Origin: Methylosinus sp. Ce-a6
Lineage (GTDB): Bacteria; Pseudomonadota; Alphaproteobacteria; Rhizobiales; Beijerinckiaceae
Length of the DNA: 64,000 bases
Assembly (NCBI RefSeq): GCF_009811655.1
Contig: NZ_BGJX01000001.1
Location: forward strand, 186,001 to 250,000
Reading direction: 5' to 3'
Shown: positions 53,157 to 63,602 of the stretch, in pieces
Position numbering within the stretch: position 1 is the first letter of the stretch
How the letters are laid out: each line of letters starts with the position of its first letter
The notes under the pieces: model-generated
What the model was told of the DNA's origin: nothing
Databases searched by the model: none
What the model saw: the letters and a program-made list of their open reading frames with translations, nothing else
Program-made: the position numbers and the translations under genes

Positions 53157-54611
53157 ATGTTCTTCATGCGCAAGCGGCAGAGGGAGTTCTCCGGCTATCT
53201 CGACGGCGTGAGCGGCGGGCGGGTCTACGGCTGGGTCTGTGACCGCCTGCGGCCGCGCGATCGTTTCGACGTCGAGATCTGCTCCGCCGGAAAAGTCATC
53301 GGCGTGGCCCGCGCCGACGAGCCGCGCGCGGATCTCGCGGGCGCCGGATTCGGCGACGGGCGCTACGGCTTTCATTTCGATCTGCCCGAGGGCGACTGGT
53401 CCGAAGAGACATTGGCCGCCCGCGTGCGCGCAGAGAATTTCTGGCTGCTCGCGAGCTCCGGCCGCGAGAGCTTCGCGAGCGGACTGATCAATTCCACGCG
53501 GCGCGGGCTGCCGCGACTCGAACCGGCGCTCTCCTTTCGCCCGGTCGACGAGCGCGACGTCGAGATCGCCGCCGAGTTGCAGAGCGCCTGGCGCGCGCAG
53601 GCCGGCCGCGCGGGCGCGCGGCGATTGGGCGGCGGCGGCGCCATGTGGACCGACATCGTCTCCAAGCGCCACCGGCCGCTGCTCGCTCTGCTCGACGGCG
53701 AGGATCCGCGCGCGCTGGCGCAATGCCTCGTCGACGTGCAGAAATCCTCGGCCGCCACGGGACTCGAACAAGGCGAGCAGGCCTATCGGGATTTTCTCGC
53801 GGCGTCGCCGGAGGGACGCCGGGCCGCCGTCGCGCCCTTCCACGACATGCTCGCCTCGCTCGCGCAATATATGGGGCTCGCGGGGGTCGAATGCGCCGAG
53901 CAGGATTACGTCGGCGAAACGCTCATCGTCTCCTCGCAACGGCTCGTCGCCGATATCGAGGCCGCGCTCGGCTTCCCTCTCACGCCGCCCGCAGTGTTCG
54001 ACGGGCTCTATGGCCTCTCGACCGGCGCGGGCGTGCTGCACGGCCGCGACATTCAGGCCCTCTATCTGGCCCTGCGCGCGATCGAGGCGAGCGGCGTCGC
54101 GCGGCCGAAGATCTGCGAGATCGGCGGCGGCTTCGGCAAGGCGGCGCGCTATGCGATGCTCGCCGGCGCCGGCCATTACACGATCGTCGACCTGCCGACC
54201 GTCGCCGCCATGCAGTTCTTCCAGCTGCGTTGCGCCCTGCCTGACGTCCCCGTGGCGTTTCGCCGCCCCTCGGAGCCGTCGCGCGGCGAGGGCGTCGACC
54301 TCGTCCTCGCGCCGCAGATGGACGATTCGTGGGTCATAGACGCGGATATCATCGTCAACTGCGATTCCTTCCCTGAGATGGGCGACGCCGTCTGCCGCAG
54401 CTATTTCGCGCGGATCGGCGGCTGGGCTCCGCTGCTGCTCAGCGTCAACCAGGAGGCCAATCGCGAGATCGACGCGTCGGGCCGGCAGTCGATCGTCGGC
54501 GCGCTGCTGCCGGACTATGGCTTCACGCGCCGCTACCGCTTCCGCAGCTGGATTCGGCGCGGCTATGCGGAAGAGTTGTGGAGCGCGCCCCGCCGCTATA
54601 CCGACGGCTGA
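53157..54611 (+). CDS. Putative sugar O-methyltransferase with N-terminal accessory domain
   Basis: 484 aa; a second Met at 53169 is possible. Residues about 10-110 (FSGYLDGVSGGRVYGWVCDRLRPRDRFDVEICSAGKVIGVARADEPRADLAGAGFGDGRYGFHFDLP) form a beta-sandwich-like domain often attached to bacterial glycosyltransferases and other glycan enzymes. Residues about 220-480 match the putative sugar O-methyltransferase family: GVLHGRDIQALYLALRAI, KICEIGGGFGKAARYAMLAGAGHYTIVDLPTVAAMQFFQL, NCDSFPEMGDAVCRSYFARI. It is probably the last gene of the glycan operon starting at 50120. Confidence 0.72.
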   Translation: MFFMRKRQREFSGYLDGVSGGRVYGWVCDRLRPRDRFDVEICSAGKVIGVARADEPRADLAGAGFGDGRYGFHFDLPEGDWSEETLAARVRAENFWLLASSGRESFASGLINSTRRGLPRLEPALSFRPVDERDVEIAAELQSAWRAQAGRAGARRLGGGGAMWTDIVSKRHRPLLALLDGEDPRALAQCLVDVQKSSAATGLEQGEQAYRDFLAASPEGRRAAVAPFHDMLASLAQYMGLAGVECAEQDYVGETLIVSSQRLVADIEAALGFPLTPPAVFDGLYGLSTGAGVLHGRDIQALYLALRAIEASGVARPKICEIGGGFGKAARYAMLAGAGHYTIVDLPTVAAMQFFQLRCALPDVPVAFRRPSEPSRGEGVDLVLAPQMDDSWVIDADIIVNCDSFPEMGDAVCRSYFARIGGWAPLLLSVNQEANREIDASGRQSIVGALLPDYGFTRRYRFRSWIRRGYAEELWSAPRRYTDG

Positions 54612-54661
54612 CGCTGAAGACCGCCGCCGCAGGCGCCGCCGCCGCGCGAGCCGCAGACGGA

Positions 54662-55342
54662 TCAGGACGATTGGGAAGAATTCTGATCCTTCGACGAAAA
54701 CGGCCCGGCGTCGTCCGGACGCCGGGCCGTGGCGCTGCGCTCGTCCTCGAGACAGGAGGCGAGGAGACGTCGAATCAGCGGCCCGCTGTCCTGCTCGGCG
54801 AGGAGCGGCTCGACCCGCAGCACCTCGCGCAATATGGAGAAACCGATGAGGCAGGAGACGAACAGCGCCGCCCGCTGCTGCGCGGCCGGCCCGTCGAGCT
54901 TGGCGGCCAGCGGCCCGATGAAGTCCCGATAGCAGCAGGCGCGAATCAGATCCCGCGCGAGCGGACTGGTCAGCGAGCGAATGAAGATATGCAGGCCGTC
55001 GTGCTGTTGCGATTCGAAGACGAAGCTCGCGAACAAGGCGCTGAGCCGGCTCCGCTCCTCGGCCAATAGAGCCGAGGGACAGGCCTCGACGACGACGGCG
55101 GCGAAGAGCTGCTCCTTCGAGCCGAAGGATCGATGCACCAGCGCGACATCGACTCCGACATCCGCCGCTATGTCGCGCAGCTTCACCTCCTCATAGGAGG
55201 CGCGAGCGAATCGCGCGACCGCCGCGGCGAGGATGCGCCGCCGCGTCGCCTCCCCCGAGCGCTTTTCCGAATTTTCCGGCCGCACCGAGAATCCCTCTCC
55301 CGATTTGTGAAATACAATCCTTCGGCCTTTCGGCGCCGTCAA
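54662..55342 (-). CDS. TetR/AcrR-family transcriptional regulator
   Basis: 226 aa. N-terminal HTH ATRRRILAAAVARFARASYEEVKLRDIAADVGVDVALVHRSFGSKEQLFAAVV (residues about 30-85), followed by a helical ligand-binding domain. The first 28 residues are an extension. The gene is divergent from the outer-membrane protein at 55619, with a 276-bp intergenic region containing a palindrome (55513-55528). The ligand is unknown. Confidence 0.85.
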   Translation of the reverse strand: MTAPKGRRIVFHKSGEGFSVRPENSEKRSGEATRRRILAAAVARFARASYEEVKLRDIAADVGVDVALVHRSFGSKEQLFAAVVVEACPSALLAEERSRLSALFASFVFESQQHDGLHIFIRSLTSPLARDLIRACCYRDFIGPLAAKLDGPAAQQRAALFVSCLIGFSILREVLRVEPLLAEQDSGPLIRRLLASCLEDERSATARRPDDAGPFSSKDQNSSQSS

Positions 55343-55512
55343 TCGACTTTCATGGGGATAACGAGCGCGACGCCAAATTTTTGAGGGAATTTACCAATTA
55401 GGGAAATTTGAACCATTCGAGGTCAAGCTGACGCTCGTCACCCGCAGGGAGGAACCGCACGGGGCTCGACCGGAGCTTTGTCCGACACGGCCCGCGACGC
55501 GCTTCCGACAGC

Positions 55513-55529
55513 GTCAACTGCGGTTGACA
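55513..55529 (+). promoter_or_regulatory. Palindrome GTCAACTGCGGTTGAC overlapping a -35-like TTGACA
   Basis: Perfect 6-bp arms (GTCAAC/GTTGAC) with a 4-bp centre. The right arm runs into TTGACA (55524-55529), a consensus -35 hexamer about 95 bp before the porin-like gene. A second inverted repeat, GGCCGA/TCGGCC, follows at about 55535-55557. Candidate operator for the divergent TetR protein. Confidence 0.4.
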
Positions 55530-55618
55530 AACTAGGCCGATTCGGTGATTTTCGGCCTATAGCGTCGCTCAAGTCGAGGCGGCGATAACAACGTTTCTTC
55601 AAGCCCCTCGGAGGTTCC

Positions 55619-56251
55619 ATGCATATCAAGAACAGCCTTTCGGCTCTCGCGGTCGCCGCCGCTCTCTCGGCCGGCGCCGCTCACGCGGCGGATCTTCCGT
55701 ATCGCAAGGATGCGCCGGTTTTCGCGCCGCCTCCGCCGGTCTTCTCCTGGACGGGCGCCTATGTCGGCCTCAATATCGGCGGCGGCTTCAAGGCCGACAA
55801 CAGCTTCGGCGCGGCGGGCGACGTCAGCGGCGTCGTGGGCGGCGGCCAGATCGGCTACAACTATCAGATCTCTCCGCTCTTCGTCGTCGGTCTCGAGACC
55901 GACTTCCAGGGCACGAGCCTGCGCTCCAGCGGCTTCCTCAACCCGAATGTGAGCCTGCCCTGGTTCGGCACCGTGCGCGGCCGCGTCGGCCTGGCGCTGC
56001 TCGACTCGCAGCTCCTGGTCTATGGCACGGGCGGCTTCGCCTATGGCGAGCTGAACACGCCGTTCGGCAGCGACACCCGCACTGGCTGGACCGCCGGCGG
56101 CGGCGTAGAATGGGCCTTCCTCCCCAATTGGTCGGCCAAGGTCGAATATCTCTACACCGACCTCGAGCGCGATGGCTTCGCCATCGGCCCGCAGCGCGCC
56201 AAATTCCACACGGTTCGCGCCGGCATCAACTATCACTTCAACCTGTTCTAG
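55619..56251 (+). CDS. Outer-membrane beta-barrel protein (Omp25/RopB-like)
   Basis: 210 aa. Signal peptide MHIKNSLSALAVAAALSAGAAHAADLP, then a Pro-rich linker (DAPVFAPPPPVF) and the start of the barrel SWTGAYVGLNIGGGFK, the usual pattern of hyphomicrobial Omp25/Omp31-like porins. It ends HTVRAGINYHFNLF with the C-terminal Phe needed for outer-membrane assembly. A GGAGG ribosome site precedes the ATG. A structural surface protein of 8 strands; no transport function is implied. Confidence 0.92.
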   Translation: MHIKNSLSALAVAAALSAGAAHAADLPYRKDAPVFAPPPPVFSWTGAYVGLNIGGGFKADNSFGAAGDVSGVVGGGQIGYNYQISPLFVVGLETDFQGTSLRSSGFLNPNVSLPWFGTVRGRVGLALLDSQLLVYGTGGFAYGELNTPFGSDTRTGWTAGGGVEWAFLPNWSAKVEYLYTDLERDGFAIGPQRAKFHTVRAGINYHFNLF

Positions 56252-56263
56252 TCGCAACGCGCC

Positions 56264-56289
56264 GCATGGCCCCGCTTCCGGGGCCATGC
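56264..56289 (+). terminator. Hairpin after the outer-membrane protein gene
   Basis: Perfect 10-bp stem GCATGGCCCC/GGGGCCATGC with a 6-nt loop, 13 bp after the stop. No T-run; it may protect the mRNA 3' end upstream of the true terminator at 56315. Confidence 0.5.
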
Positions 56290-56314
56290 GAGCGGGATCG
56301 CAGGTCCGAAATAC

Positions 56315-56357
56315 AAAAAAGGCGAAGCCGACCTCTATGGTCCGCTTCGCCTTTTTT
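56315..56357. terminator. Bidirectional intrinsic terminator between omp gene and tsf
   Basis: AAAAAA-GGCGAAGC (56315-56328) and GCTTCGCC-TTTTTT (56344-56357) form a strong stem with a T-run on both strands, ideally placed to end the convergent omp and tsf transcripts. Confidence 0.9.
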
Positions 56358-56426
56358 ATTTGCGGGATTTCATCGGAGCCGCCGCTCCCGGCCGCCGCAG
56401 CGGCCGGGGCGAGAGCGAGAATGCGA

Positions 56427-57350
56427 TCAGCCCTTGGCCGCCGCCGCCACTTCCGCGGCGAAATCGCTCGTCTCTTTCTCTATGCCTTCGCCGAGCGCAT
56501 AACGGACGAAGCCCTTGATCGCGATCGGCGCACCGGCTTTGCCCTCATGCTCCTTGAGCGTCTGGGCGATGGTCTTGCCGCCGTGATCGGGATGGTTGGA
56601 GATCTGATCGAGCAGCACGACCTCTTTGTAATAGGTCTTCAGCCCCGAATCGATGATCTTCTCCAGCACATTGGCCGGCTTGCCGGCGTTCTTCTCGGCG
56701 AGCAGCGCCTTCTCGCGCTCGACCGTCGCGGGATCGAGACCGGAAGCGTCGAGGGCCAGCGGATTGGCGGAGGCGACATGCATGGCGATCTGGCGCGCGA
56801 GCGTCGAGAGCGTCTCCTTATCGCCCTTGGACTCGAGCGCCACGATCACCGCGATCTTGCCGAGACCGTCGGCGATCTGCGTGTGGACATAGCGATTGAC
56901 CGCGCCCTCGACCGTGAGATTGGCCGCGCGGCGCAGCGTCAGATTCTCGCCGATGGTGGCGATGCCACTGGTGATCGCCTCGGCGACCGTGCCGCCGCCG
57001 GGATAGGCCTTGGCGGCGAGCTCCTCGGCGTTCTGCGCGCCGGTGTCGAGCGCGACATTGGCGATATTGCCGACGAGCTTCTGGAAATCGTCGTTGCGGG
57101 CGACGAAGTCGGTCTCGGAATTGACCTCGACGACGACGCCGACGCCCTCGCCGACGATGGCGGCGACGAGACCCTCGGCGGCGACGCGCCCGGACTTCTT
57201 GGCGGCCTTGGAGAGCCCCTTCTTACGCAGCCAGTCGACGGCCGCCTCTATGTCGCCATTGGTCTCATTGAGCGCGGCCTTGCAATCCATCATGCCGGCG
57301 CCCGTGCTCTCGCGCAGTTCCTTGACGAGAGCGGCGGTGATCTGGGCCAT
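56427..57350 (-). CDS. tsf: Translation elongation factor Ts
   Basis: 307 aa. [42 protein letters not shown] (UBA-like N-domain), [18 protein letters not shown] (the conserved core signature) and the C-terminal dimerisation part. It regenerates EF-Tu-GTP. Encoded 189 bp downstream of rpsB on the same strand, the universal rpsB-tsf order, although the gap is unusually long and holds repeat palindromes. Confidence 0.97.
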   Translation of the reverse strand: MAQITAALVKELRESTGAGMMDCKAALNETNGDIEAAVDWLRKKGLSKAAKKSGRVAAEGLVAAIVGEGVGVVVEVNSETDFVARNDDFQKLVGNIANVALDTGAQNAEELAAKAYPGGGTVAEAITSGIATIGENLTLRRAANLTVEGAVNRYVHTQIADGLGKIAVIVALESKGDKETLSTLARQIAMHVASANPLALDASGLDPATVEREKALLAEKNAGKPANVLEKIIDSGLKTYYKEVVLLDQISNHPDHGGKTIAQTLKEHEGKAGAPIAIKGFVRYALGEGIEKETSDFAAEVAAAAKG

Positions 57351-57481
57351 GAGCTTATCGACCTCTAGCTAGTGCTGACGCCGGCCCCTCCGGGAGCCGG
57401 CGCGATAATCTGGCGGGAATGTGACGCTAAGCGGACATGCCTCGCTCGCCGACGCAGGTCTGCTTATGATTCTTTGCCTTG

Positions 57482-57529
57482 GCAGGATTTTTCATCGGAA
57501 AACCGGTTCCCACTTTTCCGAAATCCTGC
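57482..57529. repeat. Palindromic repeat in the rpsB-tsf spacer
   Basis: Nested inverted repeat: GCAGGATTT/AAATCCTGC outside and CGGAAAA..TTTTCCG inside, around ACCGGTTCCCAC. The inner core is related to the palindrome at 8804-8828. A further GCCGGC..GCCGGC hairpin lies at 57380-57401, close to tsf. Confidence 0.65.
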
Positions 57530-57539
57530 TCGAGCGAAA

Positions 57540-58595
57540 TCAGGCCGAGGCCAGCGCGCGCGCCTGGTCGATCCAGCCGTCGCGGGCGATGCGGCCGTTG
57601 AGCTTGAGCTCCTGATCGAGCTTCTCGACATCCGCCGGCGCCATGGCGGCGATCTGCCAATAATGGAAAATGCCGCCGTCATTGAGCTTCTTGACGAGCT
57701 GCGGGCCGACGCCATGCAGCTTGGCGAGATCGTCCGGCGCGCCGCGCGGAGCGGCGAGAAGCTCGAAGGGCTCGAGCGCGATCTCGACCTCGGCGGCCGC
57801 CTCGGCGGCGACTTCCTCGGACGTGCGGAGATCGGCGTGGACGCGGCCGAGCGCCGGCTCCGCCGTCGGCTGCTCGAGCGCGCCGATATCGACGCCCGAG
57901 AAGCCCTGGCTGCGCGAGATGCCGTCGATGGCGGCGCGCGCGACGAGATCGCAATAGAGCGCGATGGCGCGGCCGGCGTCGTCATTGCCGGGGATCGGAT
58001 AGGTGATGCCGTCCGGATCGCAATTGGTGTCGAGGATCGCCACCACCGGGATCTTCAGGCGGTTGGCCTCCTTGATCGCCAACTGCTCCTTATTGGTGTC
58101 GATGACGAAGATGAGATCGGGCGTGCCGCCCATGTCCTTGATGCCGCCCAGCGCCTTCTCCAGCTTGTCGCGCTCACGGGTGAGGAGCAAACGCTCCTTT
58201 TTGGTGACGCCGGCGGCGCCGGCGCCGAGCTGCTCGTCGAGCTTGCGCAGGCGCTGAATGGAGCCGGAGATCGTCTTCCAATTGGTGAGCGTGCCGCCGA
58301 GCCAACGGGAATTAATGAAATATTGCGCGCTGCGCTTGGCGGCGTCGGCGATCTGATCCTGCGCCTGGCGCTTGGTGCCGACAAAGAGAACGCGGCCGCC
58401 CTTGGCGACCGTGTCGGAGACGATTTTCAGCGCCTGATGCAGCAGCGGCACCGTCTGGGCGAGGTCGATGATGTGGATATTGTTGCGGGCGCCGAAGATG
58501 AAAGGAGCCATCTTCGGGTTCCAGCGATGCGACTGGTGGCCGAAATGAGCGCCGGACTCGAGCAGGCCGCGCATGGTGAAATCGGGAAGCGCCAT
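57540..58595 (-). CDS. rpsB: 30S ribosomal protein S2 with C-terminal extension
   Basis: 351 aa from the ATG at 58595 ([48 protein letters not shown]). The S2 core ends near residue 235 ([18 protein letters not shown]). About 110 further residues follow, ending in a helix-hairpin-helix-like unit ([43 protein letters not shown]). This extension is typical of S2 in Hyphomicrobiales and supports the taxonomic placement. The frame stays open upstream to 58928, but a good promoter at 58710-58738 lies within that stretch. Confidence 0.96.
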   Translation of the reverse strand: MALPDFTMRGLLESGAHFGHQSHRWNPKMAPFIFGARNNIHIIDLAQTVPLLHQALKIVSDTVAKGGRVLFVGTKRQAQDQIADAAKRSAQYFINSRWLGGTLTNWKTISGSIQRLRKLDEQLGAGAAGVTKKERLLLTRERDKLEKALGGIKDMGGTPDLIFVIDTNKEQLAIKEANRLKIPVVAILDTNCDPDGITYPIPGNDDAGRAIALYCDLVARAAIDGISRSQGFSGVDIGALEQPTAEPALGRVHADLRTSEEVAAEAAAEVEIALEPFELLAAPRGAPDDLAKLHGVGPQLVKKLNDGGIFHYWQIAAMAPADVEKLDQELKLNGRIARDGWIDQARALASA

Positions 58596-58709
58596 TGTTT
58601 TTTCTCCGGTTCTAGCCTCGGCGAAAGCTAAGAAGAGGCCGGATAACCGGCCACCGGAACGGCGCCTTGAAGCAGGAGCCGTAAGACTTTCGCCTGTGGG
58701 ATGGCGCGG

Positions 58710-58738
58710 CTTATAGGCGAGAACGGCGGTGGGGGCAA
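58710..58738 (-). promoter_or_regulatory. Sigma-70-type promoter of rpsB-tsf
   Basis: Minus strand TTGCCC (58738-58733), 17-bp spacer, TATAAG (58715-58710). It predicts a leader of about 105 nt before the rpsB ATG. The leader contains a GGCCGGTTATCCGGCC-type hairpin (about 58637-58653), possibly an autoregulatory S2 site. Confidence 0.6.
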
Positions 58739-58995
58739 GGGTGGGTGGATCGTGAACAGGGAAGAGGCGCGGCGCAGCCGCCTGCGCGCTCCAAAGGGCG
58801 GGGCGCGCAGTGGTATAGCGCCGAAGGCTTCTGTAGAACGACATTCCTCTGAGGGCTCGAACAACCGAAGCCGGTTCCGGCCAATCGGATGGGAAACAGC
58901 TATTGCAAATGCGCCTCGAACTTTGCATAGTTCTTTGAACTTGTTACGGATATCGACAGATCAAATTGCTCATTCGAGGAAGCTAGCGTGTTACG
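58739..58995. other. Intergenic region upstream of the acyltransferase gene
   Basis: No gene seen. The right part (58890-58995) becomes AT-richer, marking the start of the low-GC segment that continues into the acyltransferase gene. Confidence 0.5.
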
Positions 58996-60033
58996 ATGAT
59001 ATATATCCAGATACTTAGAGGAATAGCGGCATCGATCGTCGTCATATATCACAGCATTGGAACGGCACATCATTATGTGCCCGATGAAGAATCGATAATT
59101 TTGCAGATCTTTAACTATGGGAGTTGCGGTGTCGACCTGTTTTTCGTGATCTATGGATTTATTATATACCATTCCACTCACGCATCGTCCGTTTCACCAA
59201 AATCGTTTCTGGCGCGACGCATAAAGCGTATCGTGCCGATCTATTGGCTTTCTACGGCCCTCATGATCGGCATCACGGTCGTCAGTCCCGCTTCTTTCAG
59301 GAATGAGGGCCATTTCAGCGCTTCGCATTTCATCGAATCGCTCTTTTTCGTGACTTTCTCGAGCGGTCGCATGCCGATCGTCTATGTCGGATGGTCGCTC
59401 GAATTCGAAATGTTTTTCTACCTCATCGTCGCGCTGCTCTTGTGTCGACCCGAAAATGCCTGGAACAGGCTGATTTACGCCTTTTCTTTTCTGGTCGTCG
59501 CCCATCTCGCACCATTGGGCGACACCTTCCAGGTGATAGGCGGCTTCTTCACAAGTCCGAAAATTCTCGAATTCGTCTATGGCGTCATGGCGGCGCAAAT
59601 GTTCCATCACGGCCGCTTATCGAATGGGGCGATCGCCAGCGCCGCAGTCGCCACATTGGCGATCGCGGCGACAGATCGACAGAGCTATGTGCTATGGGCT
59701 GGTCTTCCGGCGGCGATCGGCGTCTTTCTCGCCGCAAAGAGGAGCATCGGAGTAGACAGCCCGTCTCGGATGGAAAAATTCGGAGCCCAAATCGGCGACG
59801 CCTCCTACTCGATTTATTTGTTTCAGGTCTTCATGATCTCTGGGGCATGCAAGGCAATCTTTCGGCTCCACCCGTCGATCGATGTGCTTATTGTGGTGAC
59901 GGCGGTCTCGTCGATCTTCGGAGGATGGCTGTTTTTCATCCTTCTCGAAAAGCCCCTCCTCATGAGGCTGCGTCATTTCGGTGAAAGGCGGGCCGCACCG
60001 ATGAAAGCGAGGGAACTCAGGGCAAATAGCTGA
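58996..60033 (+). CDS. Acyltransferase 3 (OafA/ExoZ-like) membrane O-acyltransferase
   Basis: 345 aa with about ten transmembrane segments. The family motif is LRGIAASIVVIYHS, with the catalytic His in the first helix. CGVDLFFVIYGFIIYHST and FLARRIKRIVPIYWLSTALMI contain the RRxxRI/YW signature, and WSLEFEMFFYLIVALLL a second motif. It transfers acetyl or similar groups to exopolysaccharide or lipid sugars. The gene is visibly less GC-rich than its neighbours and has unusual codons at the start (ATG ATA TAT ATC), suggesting horizontal transfer. It may modify the rhamnose-containing surface glycan encoded at 44-54 kb. Confidence 0.88.
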   Translation: MIYIQILRGIAASIVVIYHSIGTAHHYVPDEESIILQIFNYGSCGVDLFFVIYGFIIYHSTHASSVSPKSFLARRIKRIVPIYWLSTALMIGITVVSPASFRNEGHFSASHFIESLFFVTFSSGRMPIVYVGWSLEFEMFFYLIVALLLCRPENAWNRLIYAFSFLVVAHLAPLGDTFQVIGGFFTSPKILEFVYGVMAAQMFHHGRLSNGAIASAAVATLAIAATDRQSYVLWAGLPAAIGVFLAAKRSIGVDSPSRMEKFGAQIGDASYSIYLFQVFMISGACKAIFRLHPSIDVLIVVTAVSSIFGGWLFFILLEKPLLMRLRHFGERRAAPMKARELRANS

Positions 60034-60182
60034 CGATAGGTCGGGACTTCTCGCTATCGCGCAGAACGCGATCCAATTCCGAGGAGCCTCGGCCGACCAG
60101 CGCGCTGAATCTGTCGACCCCGCCCCCGCGATCTGCTAATCACCGCCCCGCCGTCGCTTTCCCCTTTTTCACGAGGCCGCAT

Positions 60183-60470
60183 TTGCCGCTCTTCGCCGCC
60201 ATCTGCCAGGACAAGCCCGACCACGTCGCGCTGCGTCTCGCCACCCGCGAGGCGCATCTTTCCTTCCTCGCCGCCCATGCGGCGCAGGTGAAGCTCGGCG
60301 GGCCCTTTCTCGATGCGGCCGAGAAGCCCGTCGGCTCGCTGCTGATCGTCGAGGCGGCAGACGAGGCGGCGGCGAAGGCGCTGCTCGCGGAAGACCCTTA
60401 CGCCGAGGCCGGGCTGTTCGCGAGCGTCGAGGTCAAGCCCTGGAAGCGCGTGGTGGGGGCCGAGCTCTGA
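60183..60470 (+). CDS. YciI-like protein
   Basis: 95 aa from a TTG (MPLFAAICQDKPDHVALRLATREAHLSFLAAHAAQVKLGGPFLDAAEKPVGSLLIVEAADEAAAKALLAEDPYAEAGLFASVEVKPWKRVVGAEL). The fold is dimeric alpha-beta-barrel (YciI family) with the conserved RxxHLxFL/GGPF and DPYAEAGLF motifs. Its stop overlaps the start of the EVE-domain gene (TGATG), so the two are translationally coupled, a pair kept in many alphaproteobacteria. Molecular function unknown. Confidence 0.85.
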   Translation: MPLFAAICQDKPDHVALRLATREAHLSFLAAHAAQVKLGGPFLDAAEKPVGSLLIVEAADEAAAKALLAEDPYAEAGLFASVEVKPWKRVVGAEL

Positions 60471-60889
60471 TGGCGCATTGGCTGTTCAAGAGCGAGCCCA
60501 AGACCTGGTCCTGGGACCAGCAGGTCGAAGCCGGCGCGAAGGGCACCTTCTGGAACGGCGTGCGCAATCACCTCGCCAAGAAGCAGCTGATGGCGATGCA
60601 AAAGGGCGAGTGCGGCTTCTTCTACCATTCCAACGAGGACAAGGCCGTCGTCGGCGTCGTCGAGGTCATCAAGACGTATTATCCCGACCATACGGACGAG
60701 AGCGGCAAGTTCGGCATGGTGGACATAAAAGCCGTCGCGCCGCTCGCAAGGCCGGTGACGCTCGCCGAGATCAAGGCCGATTCGCGACTCGCGGAAATGG
60801 TGCTCGTCAATAATTCTCGTCTTTCGGTGCAGCCCGTCTCCGAGTCGGAGTGGAAAATCATCCTCTCTCTCGGCGGCGTGGACAGGCTG

Positions 60890-60892
<3 letters not shown>
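60470..60892 (+). CDS. EVE-domain protein
   Basis: 140 aa. MAHWLFKSEPKTWSWDQQ, GTFWNGVRNHLAKKQLMAMQKGECGFFYHSNEDKAVVGVVEV and the final MVLVNNSRLSVQPVSESEWKIILSLGGV cover a full EVE (PUA-like) domain. EVE domains bind modified bases in RNA or DNA. Its TAG stop (60890-60892) is the first codon of a family A repeat element. Confidence 0.92.
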
Positions 60893-62164
<1,272 letters not shown>

Positions 62165-62242
62165 TCTCTCGCGAAGCCCCCGTTTCCGCCCCGGGCAGGG
62201 GCGCCTTGTCGCGACCAAGGTCGCATTCAGGATCGACGAAAG

Positions 62243-63439
62243 ATGAACATCCACGAATATCAGGCCAAAGCCATCCTGCGTGAATTCGGCGCACCGGTCG
62301 CCGAGGGCGCCCCGGTGCTGGAGGCGGGCGCGGCGCGCCAGGCGGCGAGCGGCCTGCCCGGCCCCGTCTATGTGGTCAAGGCGCAGATCCACGCCGGCGG
62401 CCGCGGCAAGGGCAAGTTCAAGGAGGCCTCCGCCGGCGACAAGGGCGGCGTGCGCCTCGCCCGCTCGCTCGACGAGGTCGAGAGCTTCGCCAGAGAAATG
62501 CTCGGCGCGACGCTCGTCACCGTGCAGACGGGCGAGGCCGGCAAGCAGGTGAACCGCCTCTATATCGAGGACGGCGCCGATATCGACAAGGAATTCTATC
62601 TCTCCCTGCTGATCGACCGCGCCACCTCGCGCATCTCCTTCGTCGTCTCCACCGAAGGCGGCACGGATATCGAGGCCGTCGCCCATGCGACGCCCGAGAA
62701 AATCGTCACTTTCGCCGTCGACCCGGCGACCGGCATTCTGCCGCATCACGGCCGCCGCGTCGCCGATGCGCTGGGCCTGACCGGCCCGCTCGTCAAAGAG
62801 GCGGTCTCGCTCACCGAGCGGCTCTTCTCGGCCTTCGTCGCCAAGGATATGGAGCTGCTCGAGATCAATCCGCTGATCGTCACCAAGGACGGGCGCCTGC
62901 GCTGCCTCGACGCCAAGGTCTCCTTCGACGACAACGCCCTCTATCGCCATCCCGACGTCGTCGCGCTGCGCGACAAGACCGAGGAGGACGAGAAGGAGAT
63001 CGAGGCCTCCAAATATGAGCTCGCCTATATCGCGCTCGACGGCACCATCGGCTGCATGGTGAACGGCGCCGGCCTCGCCATGGCGACGATGGACATCATC
63101 AAGCTTTATGGCGAGAACCCCGCCAACTTCCTCGACGTCGGCGGCGGCGCCACCAAGGAGAAGGTGACGGCCGCCTTCAAGATCATCACCGCCGACCCCA
63201 AGGTGAAGGGCATTCTCGTCAACATCTTCGGCGGCATCATGCGCTGCGACGTCATCGCCGAGGGCGTCATCGCCGCGGTGAAGGAAGTGGGCCTCGCCGT
63301 TCCGCTGGTGGTGCGGCTCGAGGGCACCAATGTCGATCTCGGCAAGGAGATCATCTCGAGCTCGGGGCTGAACGTCATTCCCGCCGACGATCTCGACGAC
63401 GCCGCGCAGAAGATCGTGGCCGCCGTGCGCAGAGGCTGA
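62243..63439 (+). CDS. sucC: Succinate-CoA ligase (ADP-forming) beta subunit
   Basis: 398 aa. [29 protein letters not shown]-grasp [82 protein letters not shown] and [15 protein letters not shown] match SucC. The related serine-cycle enzyme malate-CoA ligase (MtkA) was considered, but the N-terminus and the [16 protein letters not shown] region are SucC-like. The alpha subunit gene sucD, normally next, does not follow within the remaining 560 bp; a TPR-protein gene does. Confidence 0.93.
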   Translation: MNIHEYQAKAILREFGAPVAEGAPVLEAGAARQAASGLPGPVYVVKAQIHAGGRGKGKFKEASAGDKGGVRLARSLDEVESFAREMLGATLVTVQTGEAGKQVNRLYIEDGADIDKEFYLSLLIDRATSRISFVVSTEGGTDIEAVAHATPEKIVTFAVDPATGILPHHGRRVADALGLTGPLVKEAVSLTERLFSAFVAKDMELLEINPLIVTKDGRLRCLDAKVSFDDNALYRHPDVVALRDKTEEDEKEIEASKYELAYIALDGTIGCMVNGAGLAMATMDIIKLYGENPANFLDVGGGATKEKVTAAFKIITADPKVKGILVNIFGGIMRCDVIAEGVIAAVKEVGLAVPLVVRLEGTNVDLGKEIISSSGLNVIPADDLDDAAQKIVAAVRRG

Positions 63440-63602
63440 CGCGACGCTGTCGAGACGACCCGGCGGCAGCCCCGGCTGGGATAATTCGCACTTGCGGGAG
63501 CGGCTCAAAACAGCCATCTTCCCGCATGATGGCGGCGTTCGGCGGCCGCTTGTCGAGGCGAGCCGGCGCCGCGCCGCTGCGGCCGAATGCGGGAAACAGC
63601 AC

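Noticed and set aside
62243..63439. Malate-CoA ligase (MtkA) of the serine cycle
   Set aside because: N-terminus and middle region follow SucC more closely; no mtkB or other serine-cycle gene is nearby.
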